From Melioribacteraceae bacterium (GTDB lineage Bacteria; Bacteroidota; Ignavibacteria; Ignavibacteriales; Melioribacteraceae): a stretch of DNA of 64,000 nucleotides. The notes below the pieces were generated by a model. The model was given only the letters and a program-made list of their open reading frames with translations, was not told where the DNA came from and did not search any database. Below are positions 9,240-19,483 of this stretch, in pieces. Both the position numbers and the translations under genes were made by a program. The DNA lies in contig BQMY01000120.1 in the NCBI GenBank assembly GCA_022181065.1, forward strand, positions 1 through 64,000, written 5' to 3'. Position 1 is the first letter of the stretch. Each line of letters opens with the position of its first letter.

Positions 9240-9833
9240 ATGAAAACAATTACAATTTTATTTCTACTGTCGGCGTCATTAGTTTTTAGTCAATCACAAA
9301 AATATCCTGATCACTTTAGCAATAATCATAACAATATCAATAAAAACGGAATGCTGGTTCTTGGAGCCTGGGCATCTGCAAATATAATTTCCGGTAGTAT
9401 TGCAATGACTAATTCCGGAGGTGAAGCAAAGTTCTTTAACCAGTTTAATGTTTTATGGAACAGTGTCAACCTTACAATCGCTGCTATTGGCTATTTCAAT
9501 TCAACGAATGCTCCAGCTCAGTACAGTCTTCAATCCGACTTTTATAATTATAATTCCATCTCTAATATTTTACTATTCAATTCCGGACTGGATGTAGCAT
9601 ATATTATTTCAGGATTTTACCTTAAAGAACGCGCCAAAAATTCTGATAACAAAGAACTTTATACAGGTTACGGTAACAGTTTAATAGTTCAGGGGAGTTT
9701 TCTCCTTATCTTCGATCTCGCTCTTTATTATTTACATTTGAATAACGCAAACGTCAACTTATTCCCCTATTTTGAGTCAGATTTACAAACACAAACCAAT
9801 AGTTATGGTATAAGTGTGCAAATCAGGATTTAA
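9240..9833 (+). CDS. Small multi-pass membrane protein with signal peptide, unknown function
   Basis: A 197-residue protein if started at the ATG at 9240, which gives a clean signal sequence (MKTITILFLLSASLVFS). Longer in-frame starts back to 9039 would overlap the divergent SDR gene and bury that signal, so I reject them. Four hydrophobic segments follow, near residues 35-55, 70-90, 108-130 and 148-170. I do not recognise a named family, though similar short membrane proteins occur in Bacteroidota. The 3' end overlaps the convergent pdxH gene by 4 bases. No conserved catalytic motif is visible. Confidence 0.6.
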   Translation: MKTITILFLLSASLVFSQSQKYPDHFSNNHNNINKNGMLVLGAWASANIISGSIAMTNSGGEAKFFNQFNVLWNSVNLTIAAIGYFNSTNAPAQYSLQSDFYNYNSISNILLFNSGLDVAYIISGFYLKERAKNSDNKELYTGYGNSLIVQGSFLLIFDLALYYLHLNNANVNLFPYFESDLQTQTNSYGISVQIRI

Positions 9834-10468
9834 GGTGCAAGTCGGTTTCTTTCCCAGCCTTCATCCTTTCTGGTAAACAAAAATCTATCATGAAGTCTTC
9901 CCGGTCTTCCCTGCCAGAATTCTATGCTGATTGGAATTACAATATAACCACCCCAGTAATCAGGACGCACTATTTCAATATTATCTGACTTATAATCATC
10001 TTTAAGTTTTTCCAGATATGCCCGGTTAGTTACTTTTTCACTCTGTGGTGAAATAATTGCGCTTAGCTGAGATTCCTTGGGACGCGAATTGAAATAAGCA
10101 TCCGATTCCAAAGCGCTTACTTTTTTAACATCCCCTTTGATTCTTACCTGTCGTTCAAGCTCAGGCCAAAAAAAGTTCAGGGCACACTTTGGATTAATCT
10201 CAAGTTGTTTCCCCTTGCTACTATTATAATTTGTATAAAATTTGAAACCGTTTTTATCAAATCCCTTCAACAATACTATTCTTGAGTCCGGGTAACCAAA
10301 TTCACTTGATGTTGACAATGTCATTGCGGTAGGCTCGTTTACCTTGCTATCTATTGCGACCTTTAACCATTCCGAGAACAATTTGATGGGATCATCTGTT
10401 ATATTATTCTCTTCCAGTTTATTAATTGAATAATCTTTCCTCAAATTTTCTATATTGTTATTTGACAC
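9830..10468 (-). CDS. pdxH: Pyridoxamine 5'-phosphate oxidase
   Basis: FMN-dependent oxidase that converts pyridoxine or pyridoxamine 5'-phosphate to pyridoxal 5'-phosphate, the last step of B6 salvage and DXP-dependent synthesis. I start it at a GTG (10468) with AGGA 5 bases upstream. This gives 212 residues, close to the usual 210-220, beginning just before the conserved ENLRKDY. A longer frame to 10582 adds 38 Lys- and Tyr-rich residues unlike the family. Conserved blocks are RIVLLKGFDKNGFKFYTNY, NFFWPELERQVRIKG (FMN site), SRPKESQLSAIISPQS and the C-terminal GRLHDR...W...RLAP. Confidence 0.93.
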   Translation of the reverse strand: MSNNNIENLRKDYSINKLEENNITDDPIKLFSEWLKVAIDSKVNEPTAMTLSTSSEFGYPDSRIVLLKGFDKNGFKFYTNYNSSKGKQLEINPKCALNFFWPELERQVRIKGDVKKVSALESDAYFNSRPKESQLSAIISPQSEKVTNRAYLEKLKDDYKSDNIEIVRPDYWGGYIVIPISIEFWQGRPGRLHDRFLFTRKDEGWERNRLAP

Positions 10469-10643
10469 TTTTTTCCTGTGATTATTTTTATTAAAATCTA
10501 AGATTTCACAGATACAATATCCAATAAATTCGGCAGTAATATTAAAATAATATTTTTGTTTTTTTCTTAACTTTTTTTTCAATTAACGATAATGAATACA
10601 TGATGCTTTTTGTGTCAACGACTGAGCACCGCGGAGATTTTAA

Positions 10644-13600
10644 TTGACTGATAATGAATTTAAAGAATTTTACCAGAAAGCGTTAGACCATCTGCTTAAC
10701 GGGCGATATAAACTTGGATTAAATGACGCTGAAAAACTTATTGAAGAACGACCAAATGATGGTAAGGCATCTGTTATCTATGGTTGGGCTTTACTTGAAA
10801 ATGGAGACCCGGCAAAAGCGCTCGAATTTGCGAATCTGGCGGTTGAATTGGCACCCGATTCTTTTACTACACGTATGTATCGGGGAATCATCCTGGGGAA
10901 AATGTCAAATTTTGATGGAGCGATAAACGATCTCGATAATTCATTAAATATAATGAAAGGTAACCTCGCTTTAACATATCATAATAAGTCCAGAGCTTTC
11001 GCCGGTATGTTCAAGTTCGGAGAGGCTCTTAAATTCATTGAAAACGCTGTCGCCTTGAATATAAATTCGAAAAATGAAATTCTTAAAACACGCGAACTAA
11101 TACAGCTTTCATTACAATACTTAAAAAACGAAAAACTGGTTTCTCAAAAGAATTTCAGGCATGTGATTGATGAAGCACACAGAGCTATTAAAAACAGGGA
11201 CTATTGGTTTACTCTGTTCGTATGTAAGTTATCTGAAAAATTTAAATTTGAGGAAAAAGAGAGTAATGAACTAAAACTACTTGAGTTGGAAGCAAGATTT
11301 CACCTCTTCCAATACAGGCAAACACTGGAATTATCGCAAAAATGGGAAAATTCACTCGGGAAAAACTTAAAATTCAAAAATATTTCAGCTGCGGTCAAGG
11401 AGTATCTCGGTGAACTTGAAAAACCGGATAAACCGGCTGTGGAGGAAAAATCTACAATTCCGGCAACTTCGCTTAAAGCAGAAGCTTTCTTTTTTGAAAA
11501 TCAATATGCTGATGTATTTTCAGCAAAAATATATAAAGCTGATGACAAGAAGAAAGATCACGACAGGAAATACTTTTCGCATATCAACACAAAAGACGCG
11601 AAGTATCTCGGAATCGAAATTATTTTTAACAATCCATTTTTTGAGACCGAAGAGAAGAAATTGAGTTGTAACGCCTTATGGTATATCAACGATAAAGAAA
11701 TTGGCCGTAATAATTTTTCTGTCAATGCCCATCTGGGATGGGATGCAATAATCTTCGCCCAAACGTGGGGCTCCAGTTCCAGAAATTATTGGACGGAAGG
11801 ACAAGGGAGAGTTGATGTATTTATCGAAAACGTAAGAATAGCCAGAATCTGGTTTGTCCTCGGCAATGAAGATATTGAAATACCTGACGACGACGAACCC
11901 GATGATATTTCCACCGAAACAAAAGATGATATTTCGGAAAAACAAAGTGATCTTAATATACATCAACCCGACGAAACAAAAACTCTCGAAGAACTTGTAG
12001 AAGAACTGAATTCTTTCATCGGATTAAAAAGCGTTAAATCAGCAGTTGCCGATTTCATAAATTTCCTGAAATTTTTAAGTGAAAGGGAAAAACTCGGTCT
12101 AAAACGGGATAAAAACCTTTCTATAAATGCCGCTTTTCTCGGAAATCCCGGAACAGGAAAAACTACCATTGCCCGTTTACTTGGTAATATTTTCAAATCG
12201 ATGGGAATACTTGCCAAAGGTCATGTAATAGAAGTTGACAGAGCCGCGCTTGTTGGACAATACGTAGGTGAAACTGCACAAAAAACAGAAAAGATTATTT
12301 CTGAAGCTATGGGCGGTGTTTTATTTATTGATGAAGCATATACTCTTGTAAAAAAAGGGGGCAGCGGACAGGATTTTGGGCAGGAAGCTATTGATATCCT
12401 CCTGAAGCGAATGGAAGATAAAAAGGGTGAATTTGTTGTTATTGTAGCAGGTTACCCGGATGAAATGGAAACCTTCCTCACTTCAAATCCGGGAATGAAG
12501 TCCCGTTTTAACCATTTCTTCAACTTTGACGATTATTCACCCGATGAGCTAATGGCCATCTATAAAATGATGCTTGATAAAGACCAATATCACCTTAATG
12601 AAAACGCGGAAATTCTGCTCAAAAAAGAGTTTATAAAATTATATCGTTCGCGTGATAAAACATTCGGAAACGCACGCTTGGTAAGAAAGTTTGTGGAAGA
12701 CACAAAAATGGAACTTGGCAAAAGGTTTCTAGAGCTTCCGGATGAAGAAAAGACAAAAGAGAATATTACAACCGTTATCGAGAACGATATATCTAACTTC
12801 CTCTCTTTTGAAGCTGAACAGGAAGTAGATATCCCAATCGATGAAGAAGCGCTTTCCGAAGCACTTGAAGAGCTTAACAAACTCACCGGATTGAGATCTG
12901 TCCTTAATGATATTCAGGATACCATCAAACTTGCTCGCTATTACCTTGAGCAAGGGGAAAATATTCGAGATAAGTTTTCATCTCACATACTATTTCTCGG
13001 GAATCCCGGTACCGGTAAAACTACCGTGGCGAGAATTGTTAGCCAAATCTATTCTGCGCTGGGAATTTTATCAAAAGGACATTTGGTTGAGACCGACAGG
13101 CAAAATCTAGTTTCCGGATATGTTGGACAAACAAGTGAAAAAACTTCCAAAGTTATAGATTCGGCTATTGGGGGCACTCTGTTTATTGATGAGGCATATA
13201 CTCTAGTCAAAGCAGGTGACCCTAAAGATTTTGGTAAAGAAGCCATAGATACTTTACTGAAACGTATGGAGGATGACAGGGGTAAGTTTATTGTAATTGC
13301 CGCAGGTTATACACGTGAAATGCAGCAGTTTTTGGAAAGTAATCCCGGAATGCAATCACGCTTCACAAAACGATTCATGTTTGAAGATTACACTCCTGAT
13401 GAGTTAATGGTTATTTTCGATAAACTGACAAACTCCAAAAAACTGGTCTGTCATGAGAAAGTTAAATCTCCTCTCCTGAATTATTTTAACGAGTTATACC
13501 GTAATAGAGATCACAACTTCGGGAATGCCCGTCTTGTGAGGAATGTTGTTGATTCTGCTGTTAACAGGATGATGCTGCGCCTCGCTGACACACCGTCCGA

Positions 13601-14516
13601 GAAAAGAACTGCGGAAATGATTAAAACCATCATTCTCTCAGATTTTGAGCAACTGAAAGCAAATGATCGCGAAGGAAAAAAATATGAGGTTAAAGGTGAT
13701 CCGAAAAAACTGGAAAAACATCTTGGTGATCTCGATTCACTCACAGGTCTCGAGTCTGTAAAAACAGATGTAAAAAAACTCATTTCCGGTCTGCAGGTCG
13801 CAAGACTAAGAAAACAGCGTGGATTAAAAGTAATTGGTAAAAGTCTCCATGCGGTTTTTACTGGCAATCCGGGTACAGGTAAGACAACAGTCGCAAGAAA
13901 AATGAGTCTGATATATAAAGAACTGGGATTGATTGAAAAAGGACATTTAGTTGAAGTTGACAGGGCTGACCTGGTTGCAGGTTTTCAAGGTCAAACCGCG
14001 ATGAAAACCGATAAAGTAATTCAATCAGCTCTTGGAGGGACTCTTTTTATAGATGAAGCCTACACCCTTTCGAGAAAAGGTAGTGAATATGGTCAGGAAG
14101 CAATCGATGCTTTACTAAAACGCATGGAAGATTATAAGGGTAAACTGATTGTAATTGTTGCCGGATATCCAAAAGAGATGGATGAATTTCTTAAATCTAA
14201 TCCGGGCCTGGAATCACGATTCACAAATCTGTTCCATTTTGATGATTACAACCCGCGCCAAATGTTGGAAATTACCGTAAAGATGGCTGATTCAAATGGT
14301 TACAATTTTGATGAAGGTGCGTTGCAGTTATTACTCGAGCATTATAACGAAATATATTCAAAACGTGATAAAACTTACGGAAACGCGAGAACCGCGAGAA
14401 ATGTTCTCTACAAAACCATAAGTCATCAGGAAGAACGTATCGCGCTGATGGAAAATCACAGTAATGATGACCTTACTTTAATAAAATTTGAGGATGTTGA
14501 AAATATAACCATATAA
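10644..14516 (+). CDS. TPR protein with three tandem CbbX/SpoVK-type AAA+ ATPase modules
   Basis: A 1290-residue cytosolic protein. Start is a TTG with GGAG 8 bases upstream and no better codon nearby. Residues 1-250 are TPR-like helical repeats (for example AKALEFANLAVELAPDSF). Residues about 280-420 form a beta-rich domain I do not recognise (LGIEIIFNNPFF, CNALWYIND). An acidic linker follows. Three AAA+ modules of about 288 residues have Walker A GNPGTGKTT near 498, 784 and 1073. Each has Walker B LFIDEAYTL, the conserved LLKRMED, VIxAGY and an SRF arginine finger. The closest families are CbbX/CfxQ and SpoVK. No Rubisco genes lie nearby, so it is probably a remodelling ATPase for another substrate brought by the TPRs. 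All three sites look intact. Confidence 0.9.
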   Translation: MTDNEFKEFYQKALDHLLNGRYKLGLNDAEKLIEERPNDGKASVIYGWALLENGDPAKALEFANLAVELAPDSFTTRMYRGIILGKMSNFDGAINDLDNSLNIMKGNLALTYHNKSRAFAGMFKFGEALKFIENAVALNINSKNEILKTRELIQLSLQYLKNEKLVSQKNFRHVIDEAHRAIKNRDYWFTLFVCKLSEKFKFEEKESNELKLLELEARFHLFQYRQTLELSQKWENSLGKNLKFKNISAAVKEYLGELEKPDKPAVEEKSTIPATSLKAEAFFFENQYADVFSAKIYKADDKKKDHDRKYFSHINTKDAKYLGIEIIFNNPFFETEEKKLSCNALWYINDKEIGRNNFSVNAHLGWDAIIFAQTWGSSSRNYWTEGQGRVDVFIENVRIARIWFVLGNEDIEIPDDDEPDDISTETKDDISEKQSDLNIHQPDETKTLEELVEELNSFIGLKSVKSAVADFINFLKFLSEREKLGLKRDKNLSINAAFLGNPGTGKTTIARLLGNIFKSMGILAKGHVIEVDRAALVGQYVGETAQKTEKIISEAMGGVLFIDEAYTLVKKGGSGQDFGQEAIDILLKRMEDKKGEFVVIVAGYPDEMETFLTSNPGMKSRFNHFFNFDDYSPDELMAIYKMMLDKDQYHLNENAEILLKKEFIKLYRSRDKTFGNARLVRKFVEDTKMELGKRFLELPDEEKTKENITTVIENDISNFLSFEAEQEVDIPIDEEALSEALEELNKLTGLRSVLNDIQDTIKLARYYLEQGENIRDKFSSHILFLGNPGTGKTTVARIVSQIYSALGILSKGHLVETDRQNLVSGYVGQTSEKTSKVIDSAIGGTLFIDEAYTLVKAGDPKDFGKEAIDTLLKRMEDDRGKFIVIAAGYTREMQQFLESNPGMQSRFTKRFMFEDYTPDELMVIFDKLTNSKKLVCHEKVKSPLLNYFNELYRNRDHNFGNARLVRNVVDSAVNRMMLRLADTPSEKRTAEMIKTIILSDFEQLKANDREGKKYEVKGDPKKLEKHLGDLDSLTGLESVKTDVKKLISGLQVARLRKQRGLKVIGKSLHAVFTGNPGTGKTTVARKMSLIYKELGLIEKGHLVEVDRADLVAGFQGQTAMKTDKVIQSALGGTLFIDEAYTLSRKGSEYGQEAIDALLKRMEDYKGKLIVIVAGYPKEMDEFLKSNPGLESRFTNLFHFDDYNPRQMLEITVKMADSNGYNFDEGALQLLLEHYNEIYSKRDKTYGNARTARNVLYKTISHQEERIALMENHSNDDLTLIKFEDVENITI

Positions 14517-14520
14517 TCAA

Positions 14521-15306
14521 TTATCTGGTTCTGATTTTATTCGCGATATATCCCCACAAATTGGCAACTACTTTTCGTGATAAAAATCGAATGGAAAAAG
14601 TGCTGATTTTATTTAAATAGCCATCAACCACTGATGGTTTTCGTCCCAAAGCGTTAAATGTTGAATTCACCACATCTTTTGCTGTTCTGACACTCGGACC
14701 ACTTTCAATATTTGCAATCCTTTGGAACTCTGTTTTAGTAGCACCGGGATTAACAGCAAGGATATCTACACCTTCTTTCCTCAACTCATACCATAAGGCT
14801 TCTCCATAAATTAAATTGAAAGCTTTTGTTGCGGAATACAGGGACATATAAGGTACAGGCTGAAATCCCACTACAGAGCCGAGAAAAATAATTGCTCCCC
14901 TACCCTCCTGCTTCATATGCGGGAGAAACTGATTTGTCAGCACAACCGGAGCATAACAATTTAGCATAACCATATTTTGTTGTTCCGACTGTGAAAGATT
15001 TACCGCTTCCCCGTTTAATCCGAATCCCGCATTGTTAATAAGAATTGAAATTATTATATCCCCCAGTTCATTCTTTATAACCTCAATAAAATCAGTTCTC
15101 GTAAGATCAAGCGGGATAATCTTGATTTCGATATTGTATTTTGAAATTAGTTGATCAGAAAGTGATACTAAACGATCTTCTCTTCTCGCGATCAGAACAA
15201 GGTTATGTCCTTTCGCGGCAAACTGACGGGCATACTCCTCCCCGATTCCGGAGGAGGCGCCCGTAATTAGAACCCATTTACCATATCTGGTTATTGTATC
15301 TTTCAT
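14521..15306 (-). CDS. Short-chain dehydrogenase/reductase (classical)
   Basis: A 261-residue NAD(P)-dependent oxidoreductase. The cofactor motif TGASSGIGEEYA near residue 17, Arg-rich dinucleotide selectivity loop ARRE, NNAGFG, and catalytic Ser-Tyr-Lys (SVVGFQ...YSATK) are all present. The closest general type is the DltE/YqjQ-like group of oxidoreductases. Substrate is unknown. The start lies 4 bases from the stop of the upstream AIM24-family gene, so both are read as one unit. It converges on the triple-AAA+ gene with 4 bases between stops. Confidence 0.85.
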   Translation of the reverse strand: MKDTITRYGKWVLITGASSGIGEEYARQFAAKGHNLVLIARREDRLVSLSDQLISKYNIEIKIIPLDLTRTDFIEVIKNELGDIIISILINNAGFGLNGEAVNLSQSEQQNMVMLNCYAPVVLTNQFLPHMKQEGRGAIIFLGSVVGFQPVPYMSLYSATKAFNLIYGEALWYELRKEGVDILAVNPGATKTEFQRIANIESGPSVRTAKDVVNSTFNALGRKPSVVDGYLNKISTFSIRFLSRKVVANLWGYIANKIRTR

Positions 15307-15309
15307 ACG

Positions 15310-16017
15310 TCAGCTTTCCCCTTTTCTCCAGGCTATTGCGGAATAAATCCTGTCCGCAAGACGCGAAAATGGCAAACTCTGGAGATATACCGTTCCCGGA
15401 CCCTGCAATTTTGCGGTAAACAAACCTTCTCCACCAAACAGAGCGTTTTTAAATCCGCCAACAAAATTAATATCATAATCAACAGTAGGTGAAAGAGCCA
15501 CCAGACATCCTGTATCTATGTTCAATATTTGTCCAGCCGCAAGCTCCTTTTTGATGATTGTTCCACCAGCGTGAATAAAAGCATTCCCGTCACCTTCGAG
15601 TCTTTGAAGAATAAAACCTTCACCCCCGAAAAATCCTGCACCAATACGTTTGGTGAACGCGACCTCAATCTCTATTCCATTTGCCGCGCATAGAAACGCA
15701 TCTTTCTGACATAAAAATTCTCCACCAAGTTTATCCAGTTCAAGAGGAATTATTTTCCCGGGGTAAGGGGCGGCAAATGCGACGCTTCCCTTTTTGGGAG
15801 CTGTATTGTGGAAGTTTGTTATAAAGAAACTTTCACCCGTAAACGCTCTTTTAAAGCCTTTCAATAATCCGCCACCTGTAGAAGTTTCCATTTCGATGCC
15901 GTAATCCATATACATCATCGCGCCGGCTTCTGCCCTGACACCCTCACCAGGATCCAGCTCTACTTCAACCAGCTGCATATCATCGCCGTGTATGGTATAA
16001 TCTACTATATCTGCCAC
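15310..16017 (-). CDS. AIM24/TIGR00266 family protein
   Basis: A 235-residue protein of the AIM24 (TIGR00266) family, which adopts a tandem beta-helix or trefoil-like fold of unknown biochemical role. Repeated Gly-rich turns typical of the family are visible ([43 protein letters not shown]). The start is a GTG preceded by a perfect AAGGAGG four bases upstream, which settles it. It has no signal peptide. It is coupled to the downstream SDR gene and diverges from recQ. Confidence 0.88.
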   Translation of the reverse strand: MADIVDYTIHGDDMQLVEVELDPGEGVRAEAGAMMYMDYGIEMETSTGGGLLKGFKRAFTGESFFITNFHNTAPKKGSVAFAAPYPGKIIPLELDKLGGEFLCQKDAFLCAANGIEIEVAFTKRIGAGFFGGEGFILQRLEGDGNAFIHAGGTIIKKELAAGQILNIDTGCLVALSPTVDYDINFVGGFKNALFGGEGLFTAKLQGPGTVYLQSLPFSRLADRIYSAIAWRKGES

Positions 16018-16095
16018 GATTCCTCCTTATAATTTTGTTATGATTTAATGCATTTAATATATTTGTTTATTCTTTTCCTTCAAAATTATCAGTCA

Positions 16096-18240
16096 ATGGT
16101 CAAACAAATTTTTAAGGTACTCAAGGATGTTTTCGGATATTCCGAATTCCGCGAACATCAACAGGAAATTATTACTGCCATATTATCAGGTAAAGACACT
16201 CTGGCAGTCATGCCAACCGGTGCCGGTAAATCAATATGTTATCAGATTCCGGCAATATTATCTGAAGGAATCACAATAGTTGTTTCTCCTTTGATCTCTC
16301 TAATGAAAGATCAGGTTGAACAATTAAAAGAATATGGAATCGGTGCGCTTTTTATAAATTCGTCACTTACTCCCGTTGAGTATCAGAATAATATTGACAG
16401 AATAATTTCGGGTGATGTAAAACTTGTATATGTCGCGCCAGAGACCCTCATAAGCGACAGACTTCTTCCGGTTATCAAATCTGTAAAAATATCACTTTTT
16501 GCCGTGGATGAAGCACACTGTATATCTCAGTGGGGACATGATTTCCGACCTGAATACCGAAAACTCTCCGACCTCCGTGAGTATTTTTCCAACACTCCGT
16601 TTGCGGCTTTTACCGCAACTGCAACTGAACGAGTACGTGAAGATATCGCTGAAAATCTGCGTTTCAAAAAACACGAACAATTTATAGGGAGCTTTGACCG
16701 CCCCAATTTATTTATCCAGGTAATGCAGAAGTATCAGCCTTTAAATCAGGTGCTCGATTTTCTTGAGAAATATCCCGGGCAATCAGGGATTATCTATTGC
16801 GCCACACGCAAACAGGTTGAGTCATTATGTGAAGATTTACAAAAATATGGATATCAGGCTAAACCTTATCACGCCGGCATGAAAGATGAAATCCGGATGG
16901 AAAATCAGCAAAAATTCCTGAGGGATGATGTTAAAATTATAGTTGCCACAATTGCGTTCGGCATGGGGATAAATAAATCAAACGTACGTTTTGTTGTTCA
17001 TTATGATCTACCAAAAAATATTGAATCATATTATCAGGAAATAGGGCGAGCCGGCAGAGATGGTTTGCGGGCATTTTGTCTTTTGCTTTTCGGCTACAAG
17101 GATATAGACAAAATAAAATATTTCATTTCACAATCCAACAGCGAATTTGAAAGAAAACTTGCCTATGAGCATCTGAAAGCATTAGTCGATTATGCGGAGT
17201 TTTATCATTGTCGTCGTATTCCGATGCTGGAATATTTTGGCGAGGAGTACAAAAAGAAATCATGCGGGATGTGCGATAACTGTAACTCGCGTGAAAAGAA
17301 CATGTTCGATCTGACGGTTCCAGCTCAAAAATATCTTTCATGTATCAAAAGAACCGGAGAATCGTTTCCAGATTCTTACGTAATTGATATTCTCATCGGG
17401 AAAAAGGATCCGAAGATAAATGAGTTTAACCACGATCATATTTCCACGTATGGTATCGGGAAAGAATATACACATCGTCAATGGTCGGCGATTTCACAAC
17501 AGCTTCTCAAAGGTGATTATTTAATAAAGGATGATAACCGCGGACCATCAATAGTAACTAAAAAAGGTTGGAATCTGCTTCAATCAAAAGAGTTGTTCTT
17601 TGGATATATACCAAAAGAAGAGACTAAAAAAATCTCGGTAGTTTCAGCGGATTTCGGATCTTATGATGAGAATTTATTCAAGGAATTAAAAGCAGTCAGA
17701 AAAGCCGCGGCAGATAAAATTTCAGTCCCACCTTACGTAATCTTTTCTGATAAAACTCTGATAGAAATGGCATCAAAAAAACCGTCATCGCGAAGAGAAA
17801 TGTTGGAAATATCAGGCGTTGGTCAATTTAAGTATGAACGCTACGGGAAGATGTTCCAGAACACAATAAACGCGTTCCTTGGTGAGAAACGTGACGATGC
17901 AGTTGAAGATAGAAAGAAACCGGAAGTATCTCAAACCATCATGAAGTTATGTTCACAACTTAATGAAGGCAAAACGGTAATGGATCTGATGACTATCTCC
18001 AAACTGAAAAAGACAACAATCGTAAAATATATGTTAAAATATGTACAGGCTGGTTATTCATTCCCGTTAACTAATGTAGATGAACTTTTAATTTGCTCAA
18101 CTTCGGTTCAGTCATCGGCACTGAAAAAGTTGGATAGCGAAAAGGGCAAACTGGTTATAGTTTATAATCAGATGATCGGTAAAATTAGTTATGATGACCT
18201 TTCCCTCCTGCTTATCAAGTACCTGCTTGAAAAAAGATAA
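16096..18240 (+). CDS. recQ: ATP-dependent DNA helicase RecQ
   Basis: A 3'-5' SF2 DNA helicase for recombination and stalled-fork repair. I choose the ATG at 16096 (714 residues) because the family starts just before FGYxxFRxHQQEII. A frame to 16048 adds 16 hydrophobic residues, and neither start has a strong SD. Motif I is PTGAGKS, motif II VDEAHCISQWGHDFRP, motif III FTATAT and motif VI QEIGRAGRDG. The RQC zinc site is C(H)..C-x2-C-x2-C around CRRIP and CGMCDNC. An HRDC domain follows at about 540-610 (LFKELKAVRKAAADK), with an extra C-terminal helical region seen in many long RecQ proteins. Confidence 0.95.
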   Translation: MVKQIFKVLKDVFGYSEFREHQQEIITAILSGKDTLAVMPTGAGKSICYQIPAILSEGITIVVSPLISLMKDQVEQLKEYGIGALFINSSLTPVEYQNNIDRIISGDVKLVYVAPETLISDRLLPVIKSVKISLFAVDEAHCISQWGHDFRPEYRKLSDLREYFSNTPFAAFTATATERVREDIAENLRFKKHEQFIGSFDRPNLFIQVMQKYQPLNQVLDFLEKYPGQSGIIYCATRKQVESLCEDLQKYGYQAKPYHAGMKDEIRMENQQKFLRDDVKIIVATIAFGMGINKSNVRFVVHYDLPKNIESYYQEIGRAGRDGLRAFCLLLFGYKDIDKIKYFISQSNSEFERKLAYEHLKALVDYAEFYHCRRIPMLEYFGEEYKKKSCGMCDNCNSREKNMFDLTVPAQKYLSCIKRTGESFPDSYVIDILIGKKDPKINEFNHDHISTYGIGKEYTHRQWSAISQQLLKGDYLIKDDNRGPSIVTKKGWNLLQSKELFFGYIPKEETKKISVVSADFGSYDENLFKELKAVRKAAADKISVPPYVIFSDKTLIEMASKKPSSRREMLEISGVGQFKYERYGKMFQNTINAFLGEKRDDAVEDRKKPEVSQTIMKLCSQLNEGKTVMDLMTISKLKKTTIVKYMLKYVQAGYSFPLTNVDELLICSTSVQSSALKKLDSEKGKLVIVYNQMIGKISYDDLSLLLIKYLLEKR

Positions 18241-18301
18241 ATTTGTAAAATAATTTTAAGCTCCTTATTATTGGCAATTGAATTTAATTTATGGAGATTT
18301 T

Positions 18302-19483
18302 GTGGAAGAAAGCACAAAAACTAATTCTGATATTCACAGAATAACAATAAAAGACAAAGAATATGTGATAATTGGTACTGCGCATATTTCAAAATCCTCA
18401 GTGGATACAGTAATTGAAACGATAACGAATGAAAAACCCGACGCAGTCTGTGTTGAACTTGACGAACAAAGATATAAAGCCCTCAAGGAACAGAAAAAAT
18501 GGGAAAACCTTGATATAAAACAGATTATCAAGAATAAACAACTCCCCACTTTGATAATAAATATACTTCTTGCATCATATCAAAAAAAGCTTGGTGAGCA
18601 GGTTGGTGTAAAACCCGGGACGGAATTACTGGAAGCAGCGCTTACAGCGGAAAAAGAAGGCATCCCTGTTTCACTTGGTGATCGTGATGTTAGAATAACT
18701 CTGAAACGAGCCTGGAACAGTATGGGTTTCTGGCAGAAGATGAAGTTCCTTACATTCGGATTGGCTGGTTTATTTGAGAAGGAAGAAGTTTCTGAAGAAA
18801 AATTGAAGGAATTGAGGGAACAGGATGTGCTCACCGAAATGCTAAAAGAAATGGGTAAAGCTATGCCGGTTCTTAAACAGGTTTTAATTGATGAACGCGA
18901 CAGGTATCTCGCTGAAAAAATAAGAAACACGAATGGTCGGAAAATAGTCGCTGTTGTTGGTGCGGGTCATGTTGGTGGTATACTCGAAACTCTCAAGGAA
19001 AATATCAAAGTAAATCTTGAAGAAATTGAAGTCATCCCCCCCGCATCACCAGTCATGAAAATTGTTGGATGGGCGTTACCGGTTATCATTATCGGCTCAA
19101 TATTCTATATAGGATTTGATAAAGGATTGGCAAGCGCAGGTGACAATGCTCTTTTCTGGGTGCTCGCAAATGGAATACCAAGTAGTATTGGCGCAATAAT
19201 CGCCGGTGCTCATATTGTTACGATTATATCTGTCTTTTTTGCTGCGCCTGTTACCAGTCTCTCCCCCGCGATAGGAGCCGGGTATGTTGCGGCTTTCATA
19301 CAGGCTTACTTTAAACCTCCTCAGGTAAAGGAGTTCCAGACAGTCGTTGATGATTTTAACCAGGCTTCAAAGTGGTGGAAGAACAAATTGCTTAAAGTTT
19401 TATTAGTTTTTTTCCTTACAAGTCTGGGATCTGCAATTGGCAGTTATGTTGGCGCATACGAAATAATTAAGAATATTTTCTGA
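18302..19483 (+). CDS. TraB/PrgY-family membrane protein
   Basis: A 393-residue TraB/PrgY-type protein (TIGR00261-like). Family members include enterococcal PrgY, which limits pheromone signalling, and related Tiki-like proteins proposed to be metalloproteases. Conserved motifs are GTAHISKSS near the N-terminus, CVELDEQRY and the late GAGHVGGI. The last 140 residues hold about four membrane spans. I prefer the GTG start (18302), which has GGAG 5 bases upstream, over a TTG 24 bases earlier without an SD. Its stop overlaps the next gene's ATG (TGATG), so the two are translationally coupled. Confidence 0.85.
   Translation: MEESTKTNSDIHRITIKDKEYVIIGTAHISKSSVDTVIETITNEKPDAVCVELDEQRYKALKEQKKWENLDIKQIIKNKQLPTLIINILLASYQKKLGEQVGVKPGTELLEAALTAEKEGIPVSLGDRDVRITLKRAWNSMGFWQKMKFLTFGLAGLFEKEEVSEEKLKELREQDVLTEMLKEMGKAMPVLKQVLIDERDRYLAEKIRNTNGRKIVAVVGAGHVGGILETLKENIKVNLEEIEVIPPASPVMKIVGWALPVIIIGSIFYIGFDKGLASAGDNALFWVLANGIPSSIGAIIAGAHIVTIISVFFAAPVTSLSPAIGAGYVAAFIQAYFKPPQVKEFQTVVDDFNQASKWWKNKLLKVLLVFFLTSLGSAIGSYVGAYEIIKNIF

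Noticed and set aside
10469-10582. Longer pdxH start
   Set aside because: The added 38 residues are Lys/Tyr-rich and unlike the family; the GTG at 10468 has a well-spaced AGGA.
10644-14516. Rubisco activase (CbbX) operon or a defence ATPase
   Set aside because: No Rubisco or CBB genes and no nuclease, toxin or other defence genes lie nearby.
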